Origin: Kingella oralis
GTDB taxonomy: Bacteria; Pseudomonadota; Gammaproteobacteria; Burkholderiales; Neisseriaceae
Assembly (NCBI RefSeq): GCF_014054985.1
Contig: NZ_CP059569.1
Location: 868,001-932,000, forward strand
Direction: 5' to 3'
Length of the DNA stretch: 64,000 nt
Numbering within the stretch: position 1 is the first letter of the stretch; each line of letters starts with the position of its first letter. Made by a program: the position numbers and the translations under genes. Of this stretch, positions 26,343 to 35,368 are shown one piece after another. A model generated the notes under the pieces. It was not told the DNA's origin and searched no databases. It saw only the letters and a program-made list of their open reading frames with translations.

Positions 26343-26516
26343 GAAAGGCAGCTTGAAAACGGGATTTGGGGTTTTCAGGCTGCCTATTTTAAAGGCTACG
26401 AATATTGGTCAAACGACAGCAGTGACAAACGGCAGCAGGTTTACCGCGCGTTAAAAAGCAAGCCGAACAGTTTATACGGCTTGCCGTGGGATTTGGCGTT
26501 GCAACGCGCTTGGTAA
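26343..26516 (+). pseudogene. Possible decayed coding fragment
   Basis: A frame without ATG runs for 57 codons, entering through a DUS pair and continuing as KGYEYWSNDSSDKRQQVYRA, then LKSKPNSLYGLPWDLALQ to a TAA. The non-DUS part has protein-like composition, with aromatic and charged residues spread as in a coding sequence, but no start and no family I recognise. It may be the remnant of a displaced gene end. Confidence 0.3.
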
Positions 26517-26536
26517 AAGCCATTCGCTTGGCAAAG

Positions 26537-26581
26537 AAAGGCAGCCTGAAAATGGGAAACACCCGTTTTCAGGCTGCCTTT
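26537..26581 (-). terminator. DUS-pair terminator after the sugar kinase
   Basis: AAAGGCAGCCTGAAAA and TTTTCAGGCTGCCTTT form a 16 bp stem immediately downstream of the minus-strand kinase gene. Confidence 0.6.
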
Positions 26582-26584
26582 TGT

Positions 26585-27469
26585 TTATTGCGGGTTCATC
26601 ATCGCTTCAATTTCGGTCAACGAAACCTCGGGCGTTGCGCCGTGCCGCGAAGCCACCAGCGAACCGAGCGCGCAAGCGAAGGCTAGGATTTCCTGCGGCG
26701 GTTTGCGCTGCAAATATTGGTGGATGAAGCCCGCCAAAAAGCTGTCGCCCGCGCCCACGGTGTCGGCAACGGTTACGCGGTAGCCGTAGTGGGCGAACAG
26801 TTCGCCGTCGCAAAAATACAATGCGCCGTGCTTGCCCAGCGTAACGCAGATTTGGCGCGTGTGTGTATGCTCGGCGATGAAGCGGATGTTTTGCTCTATG
26901 CTGCGGTAGGGCGAGCCCAGCGCGGTGGCGATTTCATGCAGTTCGTCGTCGTTGAGCTTGATGAAATCGGCTTGCCGCATCATGTCGCGCAGGTCGGCAA
27001 GCCGGTAGTGCGGCGGGCGCAGGTTCACGTCAAAAATTTTGAAGGATGCGTGCGGCAGCAGCTCGGCGAGGGCTTGGCGTGATACCGCATCGCGCACGGA
27101 CAGGCTGCCGAAAATGAACACGTCCGATTGCGCCACACGCGTTTTGGCTGCTTCGCCGGCTTGGATTTTGTCCCACGCGCAGGGGTAAACGATGTCGTAG
27201 TGGGCGCAGCCTTCGTCGTTCAGTTGCACCAGCACTTGGCTGGTGGCGAGTTGGGGGTCGGTTTGGATGAAATCGATGGCAACGTGTTTGCGCCGGATGG
27301 CTTCGCGCAGGGCTGCGCCGTCGGCATCGTTGCCGCAGCGGCTGATGACGCTGCAATCCGCGCCCAGCGCGGCAAGGTGGGTGAGCAGATTGACGGGCGC
27401 GCCGCCGAGCACTTTGCCGGTGGGCAGGTTGTCCCATAAGATTTCGCCAAACGCGGTGATTTTGGGCAT
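26585..27469 (-). CDS. PfkB-family sugar kinase, probable fructokinase
   Basis: A 294-residue ribokinase/PfkB protein: GEILWDNLPTGKVLGGAPVN at the N terminus, substrate-side FDVNLRPPHY, and the C-terminal D-T-V-G-A-G-D-S-F-L-A-G-F with the catalytic Asp and the anion hole. The short G-E-I-L-W-D start is typical of bacterial fructokinases. Its neighbour is a FucP-family sugar transporter on the same strand, so the pair probably imports and phosphorylates a hexose. The exact sugar is inferred. Confidence 0.8.
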   Translation of the reverse strand: MPKITAFGEILWDNLPTGKVLGGAPVNLLTHLAALGADCSVISRCGNDADGAALREAIRRKHVAIDFIQTDPQLATSQVLVQLNDEGCAHYDIVYPCAWDKIQAGEAAKTRVAQSDVFIFGSLSVRDAVSRQALAELLPHASFKIFDVNLRPPHYRLADLRDMMRQADFIKLNDDELHEIATALGSPYRSIEQNIRFIAEHTHTRQICVTLGKHGALYFCDGELFAHYGYRVTVADTVGAGDSFLAGFIHQYLQRKPPQEILAFACALGSLVASRHGATPEVSLTEIEAMMNPQ

Positions 27470-27646
27470 GGTGTTTTTCCGTGTGAATAACCCACTTGCA
27501 TGCTGGCTAAATGTGTTTATAGCTTGGGGATAAGTTGGGTAGGGGGTTAAAAAATAAGGGGAAAATTAAATTGCTTAATTTTTGGGCAGTTGCTTGGGCG
27601 GCGTTTCAGGCTGCCTCAATATCGGCTACACACAGGCAGCCTGAAA

Positions 27647-27683
27647 ACACAAAACTGCGCTTCTCGCAATAAGAAACGCAGTT
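27647..27683 (-). terminator. Terminator after the sugar transporter
   Basis: On the minus strand AACTGCGTTTCT pairs with AGAAGCGCAGTT (one G-U), followed by TTGTGTTTT. Confidence 0.75.
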
Positions 27684-27690
27684 GGATGAA

Positions 27691-28929
27691 TCACGCCGGT
27701 TTTTCGTCCGCCTTATAGCCGCGGGTGGCGAAAAAGACGATGTAAACATAGCAAACGGCAGGGATAACATACGAAATCATCAAGCCCACATGGTCAATTA
27801 CGAAGCCTTGCAACACGGGAACCAGCGCGCCGCCCACAATGGCGGTGGAAATAATGCCCGAAGCCGCGCCCGTAAATTTGCCCAAGCCTTTGGTGCCCAG
27901 CGAGAAAATAGTCGGGAACATAATGGAATTGAAAAATCCAATCAGCAGCAGCGACCATTGCGTTACCGCGCCGCCGCCCGCCGCAATCGCCAGCAGCAGC
28001 AAGCCCACCGCCATCGATGCGTTAAACGCCAAGTATTTGTTGGGGGCGATTTTGTTCATCAAGCCCGCGCCGATAAAGCGGCCCACCATCGCGCCGCCCC
28101 AGTAAATCGACAGATAGCCGGCGGCTTTATCGTGGCTTAACTCTGCGGTGTGTTCCAACGCATTCACCATCAGCGAACCAATCGCCACTTCCGCGCCCAC
28201 ATAGCAAAAAATCCCGATTGTGCCCAGTACCATGTGTTTGTATTGCCACACGCTGCTTTTGCCGTCGTGGCTGGCCTCGGTTTGTTCGGCGGCGATTTGG
28301 CGGGCATCGGGCAGCTTAATCAAGCCAATCAACACCGAAAGCAAAAGCATAAAGCCTGCCAGCCCCAAATACGGCATTTGCACCGATGCAATGCGCTGGG
28401 TTTGGCTGGCGGCGGCATCCACAAAAATCAACGCCGCGCCAACAGGCGGCGCAACGGTGGTCGCCAGCGAGTTAAACGCTTGAATCAGCGTGAGCATCAC
28501 CGATTCTTTGCCTTTGGGCGCAAGCAGCGTTACATACGGATTGCCCGCCACTTGCAGCAGCACAATCCCCGAAGCCAAAATAAACAGCGCGCCCAAGAAA
28601 ATGGGATAAGACGCGCTGGCGGCGGCAGGGTAAAACAAAACGCAGCCCAAGGCGGCGATTAAAAAACCGCCAATGATGCCCGCTTTGTAGCCCATTTTTT
28701 CCACCAGTTTGCTCATGGGGACGGACATCACGGCATAGGCGGTGAAAAAGCAAAACTGCACCAGCATGGCTTGGGTGTAGTTCAGGTTGAAAATTGCTTT
28801 CAGATGCGGAATCAGGATGTCGTTTAAGCAGGTGATGAAGCCCAGCATGAAAAACAGCGCACCCACCACCGACAGCGCAAGATTGTTGCCGCCGCGCGGC
28901 GGGCTGGCGGTTTGAATAGAAGCGTGCAT
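27691..28929 (-). CDS. gluP: Sugar:H+ symporter of the FucP/GluP (MFS) family
   Basis: A 412-residue MFS transporter with about 12 helices. It has the FucP-family start GALFFMLGFITCLNDILIPHL (the Asn-Asp pair is the family signature), ILQVAGNPYV-like VLLQVAGNPYVTLL, and an acidic loop in the middle. It is most like glucose/galactose transporters of Neisseria and Brucella. AAAGGA precedes the ATG. It sits upstream of the sugar kinase but is separated by a terminator, so the two may be transcribed apart. The sugar is inferred. Confidence 0.8.
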   Translation of the reverse strand: MHASIQTASPPRGGNNLALSVVGALFFMLGFITCLNDILIPHLKAIFNLNYTQAMLVQFCFFTAYAVMSVPMSKLVEKMGYKAGIIGGFLIAALGCVLFYPAAASASYPIFLGALFILASGIVLLQVAGNPYVTLLAPKGKESVMLTLIQAFNSLATTVAPPVGAALIFVDAAASQTQRIASVQMPYLGLAGFMLLLSVLIGLIKLPDARQIAAEQTEASHDGKSSVWQYKHMVLGTIGIFCYVGAEVAIGSLMVNALEHTAELSHDKAAGYLSIYWGGAMVGRFIGAGLMNKIAPNKYLAFNASMAVGLLLLAIAAGGGAVTQWSLLLIGFFNSIMFPTIFSLGTKGLGKFTGAASGIISTAIVGGALVPVLQGFVIDHVGLMISYVIPAVCYVYIVFFATRGYKADEKPA

Positions 28930-29114
28930 GATTGTCCTTTGCGAAAGTGATTGAGGAATGCGGATTGCGCCCGCTTTTTTAATGGGCTGAATACTAACAT
29001 AAACCCATTGCGCAACAATTGATATGGTTCAGGGTTGTGAAACTGTGTTGACGGTGTTTGATGCAGGTTAAGCATTGGCTCGATGGTTGCGCTTGGATAA
29101 CGCCGCGCAACGAA

Positions 29115-29158
29115 TAAGGCAGCCTGAAACGGGGATTGGCCGTTTTCAGGCTGCCTTA
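29115..29158 (-). terminator. DUS-pair terminator after ychF
   Basis: TAAGGCAGCCTGAAACGG mirrors CCGTTTTCAGGCTGCCTTA (one bulge), lying five bases beyond the ychF stop. Confidence 0.6.
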
Positions 29159-29162
29159 GCCA

Positions 29163-30254
<1,092 letters not shown>

Positions 30255-30446
30255 GGGTTGGTCCTTAAATAAATGATTTTTGGGGAAAATGGAAAACGCG
30301 CGATTTTAGCATAAAAGGCAGCCTGAAAATGCGGGCGGGCAACGGCGGTTCACGGTGCGGCGATGGCTTGCTGCCCAATTTGCTTGGCGGTTTTTCAGGC
30401 TGCCGTTGTGAAGCAAAGATTGCCAACGGATAAGCCCAAGTACAAA

Positions 30447-30487
30447 AAGGCAGCCTGAAAACGGGATGGGCATTTTCAGGCTGCCTT
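30447..30487 (-). terminator. DUS-pair terminator after the nitroreductase gene
   Basis: AAGGCAGCCTGAAAA and TTTTCAGGCTGCCTT pair around a short GC-rich loop, 22 bases beyond the stop. Confidence 0.55.
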
Positions 30488-30509
30488 GGTTTTATGGTAG
30501 CGGTTTGAA

Positions 30510-31115
30510 TTATAAGCCGAATACTTTCAGGCGCTCTTCAACGGGCTGGAATTCTTTTTCGCCCGCAGGGGCTGCGATGCCGCCGAATACGAGCTGGGCG
30601 CGCAGCGTCCACGCGGCGGGGATGTTCCATGTTTTGGCAATTTCGGCATCGATTATCGGGTTGTAGTGTTGCAGGTTTGCGCCGATTCGGGCGGCTGCCA
30701 AAGTTGTCCAAATGGCGTATTGGTGCATGGCGTTGGTGTGTTCCGACCAGATGGGGAAGTTGGCGGCATAGGCGGGGAATTGCACTTGCAAGCCTTGCAC
30801 AACGGTTTGGTCTTCAAAGAAGAGCACGGTGCCTGCGGCGGCTTTGAACATATTGAGCTTGTTGGCGGTGGGTTCGAATTTGTCGGCGGGGATGATTTTG
30901 TGCAGTTCATTGGCAGCGATGTCCCACACTTTTTCGTGTTCCGCGCCAAACAGCACCACGATGCGGGTGGATTGTGAATTGAACGCGGATGGGGTGTGCT
31001 TGATGGCGTGTTCAACGATTTGGGCGACTTCTTGCTGGCTGATGGGCAGCTCTTTGTTTAACACATAAATAGAACGGCGGCTTTCGGCGGCTTGTTGCAG
31101 GGCTTGGACGGACAT
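30510..31115 (-). CDS. Nitroreductase-family FMN oxidoreductase (Frm2/Hbn1-like)
   Basis: A 201-residue protein starting MSVQALQQAAESRRSIYVL. The FMN phosphate-binding S-R-R-S-I-Y, then KHTPSAFNSQSTRIVVLFG and HEKVWDI, mark the hydroperoxide- and lipid-related nitroreductase branch found in many bacteria and yeast. It reduces nitro compounds or quinones with NAD(P)H; the natural substrate is unclear. I chose ATG 31115 with AAAGGAAAA upstream, in preference to the longer frame from 31154. Confidence 0.85.
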   Translation of the reverse strand: MSVQALQQAAESRRSIYVLNKELPISQQEVAQIVEHAIKHTPSAFNSQSTRIVVLFGAEHEKVWDIAANELHKIIPADKFEPTANKLNMFKAAAGTVLFFEDQTVVQGLQVQFPAYAANFPIWSEHTNAMHQYAIWTTLAAARIGANLQHYNPIIDAEIAKTWNIPAAWTLRAQLVFGGIAAPAGEKEFQPVEERLKVFGL

Positions 31116-31276
31116 GGTTTTTCCTTTTGGTTGGGGGGTAAATGAAGGTTGCATGATAGGGGATGGCGGGCGAGGAAACCAGCGGCGTGGGGTTAAGGTA
31201 GTTTTTCTTGTGGCGAAAGAAGGGCGGGGGAGGCAGCCTTAAACCTTTGCAAAACCCAAAATTCAATAAGCAATTC

Positions 31277-31384
31277 TCCGTCATTCCTGCGCAGGCGGGA
31301 ATCTTGGTTAGTCTTGAACAATGGCTTGTTTTTACGTTCATTTCTGAATATCAAACCAGATTCCTGCCTGTGCGGGAATGACGG
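31277..31384. repeat. dRS3/NIME-like repeat element
   Basis: Two 20-mers, 31283-31302 (ATTCCTGCGCAGGCGGGAAT) and 31360-31379 (ATTCCTGCCTGTGCGGGAAT), fit ATTCCY-N8-GGGAAT, the dRS3 unit of Neisseria with one changed base. They lie in inverted orientation, flanked by CCGTC/GACGG, around a 57-base core. This is the architecture of Neisserial intergenic mosaic elements. dRS3 units are known targets for filamentous phage integration in Neisseria. Confidence 0.7.
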
Positions 31385-31408
31385 CATTTTTTGTTTTCAG
31401 GCTGCCTC

Positions 31409-31441
31409 AAACCGCGTGCGCAGCCAAGCTGCATACCCTAC
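31409..31441 (-). repeat. 33 bp dispersed repeat, copy 2 (inverted)
   Basis: The complement of the repeat at 15866-15898 with one mismatch (GTATGC for GTGTGC); it also abuts a DUS. The rest of the gap 31116-31587 holds the NIME-like element, further DUS and a terminator. Confidence 0.7.
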
Positions 31442-31535
31442 TGCGTTGGTATTTCAGGCTGCCTTTGATGTTACCTGAAAAGGCAGCCTGAAAATAGGAA
31501 AAGGGTTTTCAGGCTGTCTCTAAATGCAAAATACA

Positions 31536-31570
31536 CAAGAAACAGCTCTTTGAACGCATCAAAGAGCTGT
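31536..31570 (-). terminator. Terminator of the sugar-sensing operon
   Basis: On the minus strand ACAGCTCTTTGA pairs perfectly with TCAAAGAGCTGT across a five-base loop, followed by TTCTTGTGTAT. It closes the response regulator / kinase / sensor / binding-protein operon. Confidence 0.85.
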
Positions 31571-31587
31571 GTGATGGTTAATCAAAG

Positions 31588-31962
31588 TTATCCGCGTTGT
31601 TTGTTGGCAATGAGTTTGCTAAGTGCCAGCACCAGTTGCTCATCGGTAAACGGTTTGCAGATAAAGCCGCGTGCGCCGTATTGCAGGGCTTTTAAGCCTG
31701 TTTGGCGGTCGGATAGCGCAGAGATAACCAAAATGCTGGTTTCTTTGCTCATGTCGCGGATGCGTTTGATGCATTCCAAGCCGTCCATTTGGGGCATGGT
31801 TAAATCCATGGTGATGAGGTCGGGCTGGTGTTCTTTGAACAGGCGTACGGCTTCGTCGCCATTGGAGGCGGTGGCAACGATTTCCAGTTGCAGGCTGCCT
31901 AGGCTGCGCTCAATGCGGTTTCGGATAATGACTGAATCGTCCACAATCATCAGTTTATACAT
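31588..31962 (-). CDS. CheY-like single-domain response regulator
   Basis: A 124-residue receiver domain and nothing else. Acidic pocket Asp8-Asp9 (MIVDDS), phosphorylation site Asp53 (TMDLTMPQMDG), switch Ser81 (VISALSD) and Lys103 (ICKPF). It begins 15 bases after the CheA-type kinase, so it is almost certainly its phosphorylation target. With no output domain it must act by binding a partner, as CheY or PilG do. Confidence 0.92.
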   Translation of the reverse strand: MYKLMIVDDSVIIRNRIERSLGSLQLEIVATASNGDEAVRLFKEHQPDLITMDLTMPQMDGLECIKRIRDMSKETSILVISALSDRQTGLKALQYGARGFICKPFTDEQLVLALSKLIANKQRG

Positions 31963-31977
31963 ACTTTTTCCTTGTAT

Positions 31978-33177
31978 TTAGGATGCTTTGGGGAAATAGA
32001 GGCTGAATCGGGTGTAGCCTTCGGCTGCGGTGGATACGCCTATACGTCCGCCCATTTTTTGGATGGTGTCTTTAATAATGTCCATGCCTACGCCGCGCCC
32101 TGCGTCTTCTGTTTCTTCGCTGGCGGTGGAGAAGCCATTGCTAAACATCAGGTTAATCAGCTGGCGTTGGTCAAATTGGGCGGCTTGCTCGGCGTTGGCG
32201 ATGCCCAGCGTAACGGCTTTGTTGCGGATGGCTTCAAAGTTGATGCCGTTGCCATCATCCTCGGCAACCAACAGCAATTTGCCATCGGCTTGTTGCGAGA
32301 GGGTGAGCTTTAATGTGCCCATTTCGGGTTTGTTGCGTTGGCGGCGAATTTCGGGCGTTTCAATGCCATGCACCACGGCATTGCGCAAAAGCTGGATGGC
32401 GATGTCTTTGAGTTTCGCCCATTGCGCATCGCTCAACGGATTGCTTTCAAAGCCGCTTACGATAAGCTGCGCTTGTTTATGCGTGCGTTTGGCGATGTCG
32501 GCAACGAATTGTTTGAGGTAATCCGTTTGCACGGCGGCTTGATGACGCGATTCTTGCTCGGGGGTGTTTTCAGGCTGCATACTGCTCATTTGCACGTTGG
32601 CTGTGCCGCCGATGCGCCCATTATAGGTGTTGAGCACGTCAAACAAGCGATACAAATCTTCTAGCATCACCACCAAGCCCAAGAAGTCTTGCCCCGTTAG
32701 GTTGGGCGAAGATTTCATGATATTGAGCGCGTCTTCAAAGTTTTCACAAATATCCACCATGCGGGTCAGTTTCAAAGATGAAGCCTCGCCTTTGATAGAG
32801 TGCACCAAGCGGGCGATGTATTGCGCCTTGCTGCGCAACTCTTCGCGTTTGGTTTCGGGCGTTTTGAGCACTTGGTTGATTTCGTTCAACCGTTCCATGC
32901 TGCCTTGGATAAAGCTGTTGAGCACCGTTGGGTTGGTGTTCAAAATGATGTTCAACATTTCTAGCTCGCGCCCTTCTTGTTCTTTTTGGGCATCCAAGCT
33001 CGCTTGCAGCATCACGGATTCGGTGGTGTCGGTGGCGCTGACCAAAATGCGTTCAATTTGCCCATCCACCCACACGCGGAAGAATTTGAAATCCACAAAG
33101 CGTTGCGCGCCCGTGTCTTCCACTTGGTAGCTGATTCGGTTGAGCGGGTTCAAGTCTTCAATCAAATCTTCCACCAC
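31978..33177 (-). CDS. CheA-type histidine kinase module (C-terminal part of a split sensor)
   Basis: 399 residues if started at the GTG right after the upstream TGA. Residues 1-55 complete a PAS-like fold begun in the preceding frame; an HPt domain follows with His126 (RLVHSIKGEASS), then a GHKL ATPase with N-box Asn266 (LLRNAVVHGIE), G1 Asp308 (EDDGNGIN) and G2 GRGVGMD (360-366), as in CheA P1 and P4. There is no CheW-like P5 domain. It shares frame with the sensor upstream, separated only by the TGA at 33178-33180. Either two abutting genes or one interrupted gene. Confidence 0.85.
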   Translation of the reverse strand: MVEDLIEDLNPLNRISYQVEDTGAQRFVDFKFFRVWVDGQIERILVSATDTTESVMLQASLDAQKEQEGRELEMLNIILNTNPTVLNSFIQGSMERLNEINQVLKTPETKREELRSKAQYIARLVHSIKGEASSLKLTRMVDICENFEDALNIMKSSPNLTGQDFLGLVVMLEDLYRLFDVLNTYNGRIGGTANVQMSSMQPENTPEQESRHQAAVQTDYLKQFVADIAKRTHKQAQLIVSGFESNPLSDAQWAKLKDIAIQLLRNAVVHGIETPEIRRQRNKPEMGTLKLTLSQQADGKLLLVAEDDGNGINFEAIRNKAVTLGIANAEQAAQFDQRQLINLMFSNGFSTASEETEDAGRGVGMDIIKDTIQKMGGRIGVSTAAEGYTRFSLYFPKAS

Positions 33178-34305
33178 TCAATCGCTGTATAGCTGGTCAA
33201 TAAAGGTTTGAGTGATTTCCAAATCTTCTTGCGGCACGATTTTGCTGAGCACTTCCAGTAAGTTGCGGTTGCCCACATCTTTTTGGTCAATGATTTCTTC
33301 CAAGCGGCGAGAATATTGACCACCAATGTTAAGGTCTTTATCCACCAAGAATAAGCCTTCGTTTACAGATGCCATGATTTCGCTCATCTCTTGGTGGGCG
33401 ATGTCCAATTCTTTGTCGTGTTCTAACAGCGAACGCAACGCACCAAACACAATGCCCAAGAAGAGCAAGAACGCCATCACAATCCCTGCCAACTGCATAT
33501 ATTGCCATTGTTTACCGCGCAGCTCCGCCACGTCGCGGTAGGCTTGCGCGAAGTCCAACTCGGTGGATGCCATGGTGGCGTTATACAAACGGGTGTAGCG
33601 CACCAAAAAGTCAATCGACTCATAACGCACCTTGCCTTTGTCCACTTCGGCAAGGAAGGTATCAATCAAGCCTTTATATGGCGTCCACACGCGAATGGTT
33701 TCCGCCAAGGTTTTCTTTTCCACATTGGTGGAAAGCGGGCGCACATTTACGTCTTCATAAGTCAAATGAATGGTTTTGCCCTTTTCAAACGCTTCTAGTG
33801 TCTCATCAAACTGGTCGCGCGAAGTTTTCAAGTCTTTAATCGCTTGGATGGCTTCTTGCGGCAACTGGTTGATGTCCACATAAGTGGTAACGGTGGGTTG
33901 CTCAATCACCGCAGGGGCTGAGGCAGCCTGAAAATCGGTATTGGCTTCGGCTTGGGGTTTGCCTACGGTTTCGGCAGGCTCACCAACCGCCACAGCAGGC
34001 TCGCTGGCTGCGGGCGCAGCAACAGGCTGCAAGCCTTTTTCTTTTTCGTAGTCGTCCACATGGGCTTTAAAGTTAAACGCGGCGCGGGCAAATTGCGCCA
34101 CCAACCGACCTTGGCGGGTAACCACCACCAGCTCTTTACCTGTTTGCGTTTGTTGTACCGTTACCCACGCACTAAACGCCAATGTCGCCACGGTGAACAC
34201 CAAGAACAAAACAATCATGGCAATCAAAGAGGTATAGCGGCGCAAGCCTTTTTTGGCTTCTTTTTTGGCTGCCGTGCTGGGCGCGGCGTTGTTTGGATTA
34301 CTCAT
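33178..34305 (-). CDS. Membrane sensor (N-terminal part of a split sensor kinase)
   Basis: 375 residues: a cytoplasmic Lys-rich start, TM1 (about 25-46), a periplasmic domain of some 225 residues with a Pro/Ala/Glu low-complexity stretch (92-135) that contains an in-frame DUS (DFQAAS), TM2 (about 272-292), then a PAS-type start SVNEGLFLVDKDLNIGGQYS that is cut at YSD-TGA. The rest of the PAS and the kinase continue in the same frame. The gene starts 10 bases after the sugar-binding lipoprotein, its probable periplasmic partner. Confidence 0.8.
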   Translation of the reverse strand: MSNPNNAAPSTAAKKEAKKGLRRYTSLIAMIVLFLVFTVATLAFSAWVTVQQTQTGKELVVVTRQGRLVAQFARAAFNFKAHVDDYEKEKGLQPVAAPAASEPAVAVGEPAETVGKPQAEANTDFQAASAPAVIEQPTVTTYVDINQLPQEAIQAIKDLKTSRDQFDETLEAFEKGKTIHLTYEDVNVRPLSTNVEKKTLAETIRVWTPYKGLIDTFLAEVDKGKVRYESIDFLVRYTRLYNATMASTELDFAQAYRDVAELRGKQWQYMQLAGIVMAFLLFLGIVFGALRSLLEHDKELDIAHQEMSEIMASVNEGLFLVDKDLNIGGQYSRRLEEIIDQKDVGNRNLLEVLSKIVPQEDLEITQTFIDQLYSD

Positions 34306-34315
34306 GGCTTTATCC

Positions 34316-35368
34316 TTATTTTAAGAATTCATCGACGTTTTTCGCGCTAATCCCCACAAACGGCGGATAAATGGTGCGCTCTTCCATACGATACGATGTA
34401 GGCAAGCCTTCCAGCGGCGGTTTGCCCAAGCCCAAATTGGCGGCAACGCGCACGGCATCATGCGCCCATTGCTGGTAGTCGCCGCGCGCTGTGCCTGCGA
34501 GCAAGCCTGATTTTACGGCGCGTAAACCCACTTCGCCGCCGTCCGAGCCGTAAACAGGGATGTTGATGCCGCGTTTTTTGAGTTCGTTGGCGATGGCGAT
34601 GGCGGTGTCGTCGTTGTTGGTTAAGATGACTTCCACTTTGGAAAAGTTGGGATTTGCCAGCCATGCTTCTAGGTTTTTCAAGCCCAGCGCGGGGTCAAAG
34701 TTGGCATAGGAAACCATGACTTCGCTCACGGGGCGGGCTAACTCGGGGTAGCTAGACATGGTGGCAACCGCCCAGTCGGAGCGGTCGCGGGTAAATTCTG
34801 TGCCTTGCGTGGCTTTCATAAAGGCGTATTGAATGGTGCCATCGCCGTTTTTATCCATGGCAGGGTTGTCTTTAAACGCTTGGGCAACCAGCAAGCCTTG
34901 CACCACGCCTGCGGTCATATCATCGCCGCGCAAGTCGTAATCCAGCGGGCAATCGGCAAGGGCGCGTTTATCGGGCGATGCACCAAAAAACACCACGGGG
35001 ATTTTTTTGGCGCATAGGTCTTTCATCAACGGGATAACGGCTTGGTTGTTGGCAATATTGAGCACGATGGCTTTGGCATCGGCAGCCGATTGCCCAATTT
35101 GTTGGATTTGCGCGTCTTGGTTGGGGGCTTGTTCTATTTTGAGTTTGACGGTGGGATAGTCTTTGCCTGCGGCGAGCACGCCTGCATTCATCAGCTTTTG
35201 GAACTCCAAGCTATCGGGCTTATCCACGGAATTGACGGTGATTTTGACTTCTTGGCTAATGGGCGCGGACGCTTCGCCATAGCCAGGTTTGCGCCGCTCG
35301 GCGACATCGTTGTTGCACGCGGTAAGCAGGGCGAGCATGAGCAGCGTGGTAAGCGTTTTTTTCTGCAT
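34316..35368 (-). CDS. MglB-like sugar-binding lipoprotein
   Basis: A 350-residue periplasmic binding protein from ATG 35368, starting MQKKTLTTLLMLALLTACNN (lipobox L-T-A-C). The body matches galactose/glucose-binding proteins: KITVNSVDKPDSLEFQKLM, IVLNIANNQAVIPLM, the Ca2+ loop D-K-N-G-D-G-T-I-Q, LTNNDDTAIA, and PVYGSDGG. MglB proteins feed ABC importers or chemoreceptors; no ABC permease or ATPase gene is nearby, and the next gene is a membrane sensor. So a sensory role, tethered by the lipid, is inferred. The longer frame to 35563 would start upstream of the promoter's transcript start and is rejected. Confidence 0.85.
   Translation of the reverse strand: MQKKTLTTLLMLALLTACNNDVAERRKPGYGEASAPISQEVKITVNSVDKPDSLEFQKLMNAGVLAAGKDYPTVKLKIEQAPNQDAQIQQIGQSAADAKAIVLNIANNQAVIPLMKDLCAKKIPVVFFGASPDKRALADCPLDYDLRGDDMTAGVVQGLLVAQAFKDNPAMDKNGDGTIQYAFMKATQGTEFTRDRSDWAVATMSSYPELARPVSEVMVSYANFDPALGLKNLEAWLANPNFSKVEVILTNNDDTAIAIANELKKRGINIPVYGSDGGEVGLRAVKSGLLAGTARGDYQQWAHDAVRVAANLGLGKPPLEGLPTSYRMEERTIYPPFVGISAKNVDEFLK

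Noticed and set aside
31277..31384. CRISPR-like repeat-spacer arrangement
   Set aside because: Only two inverted 20-mers, not direct repeats, and no cas genes; fits a dRS3/NIME element better.
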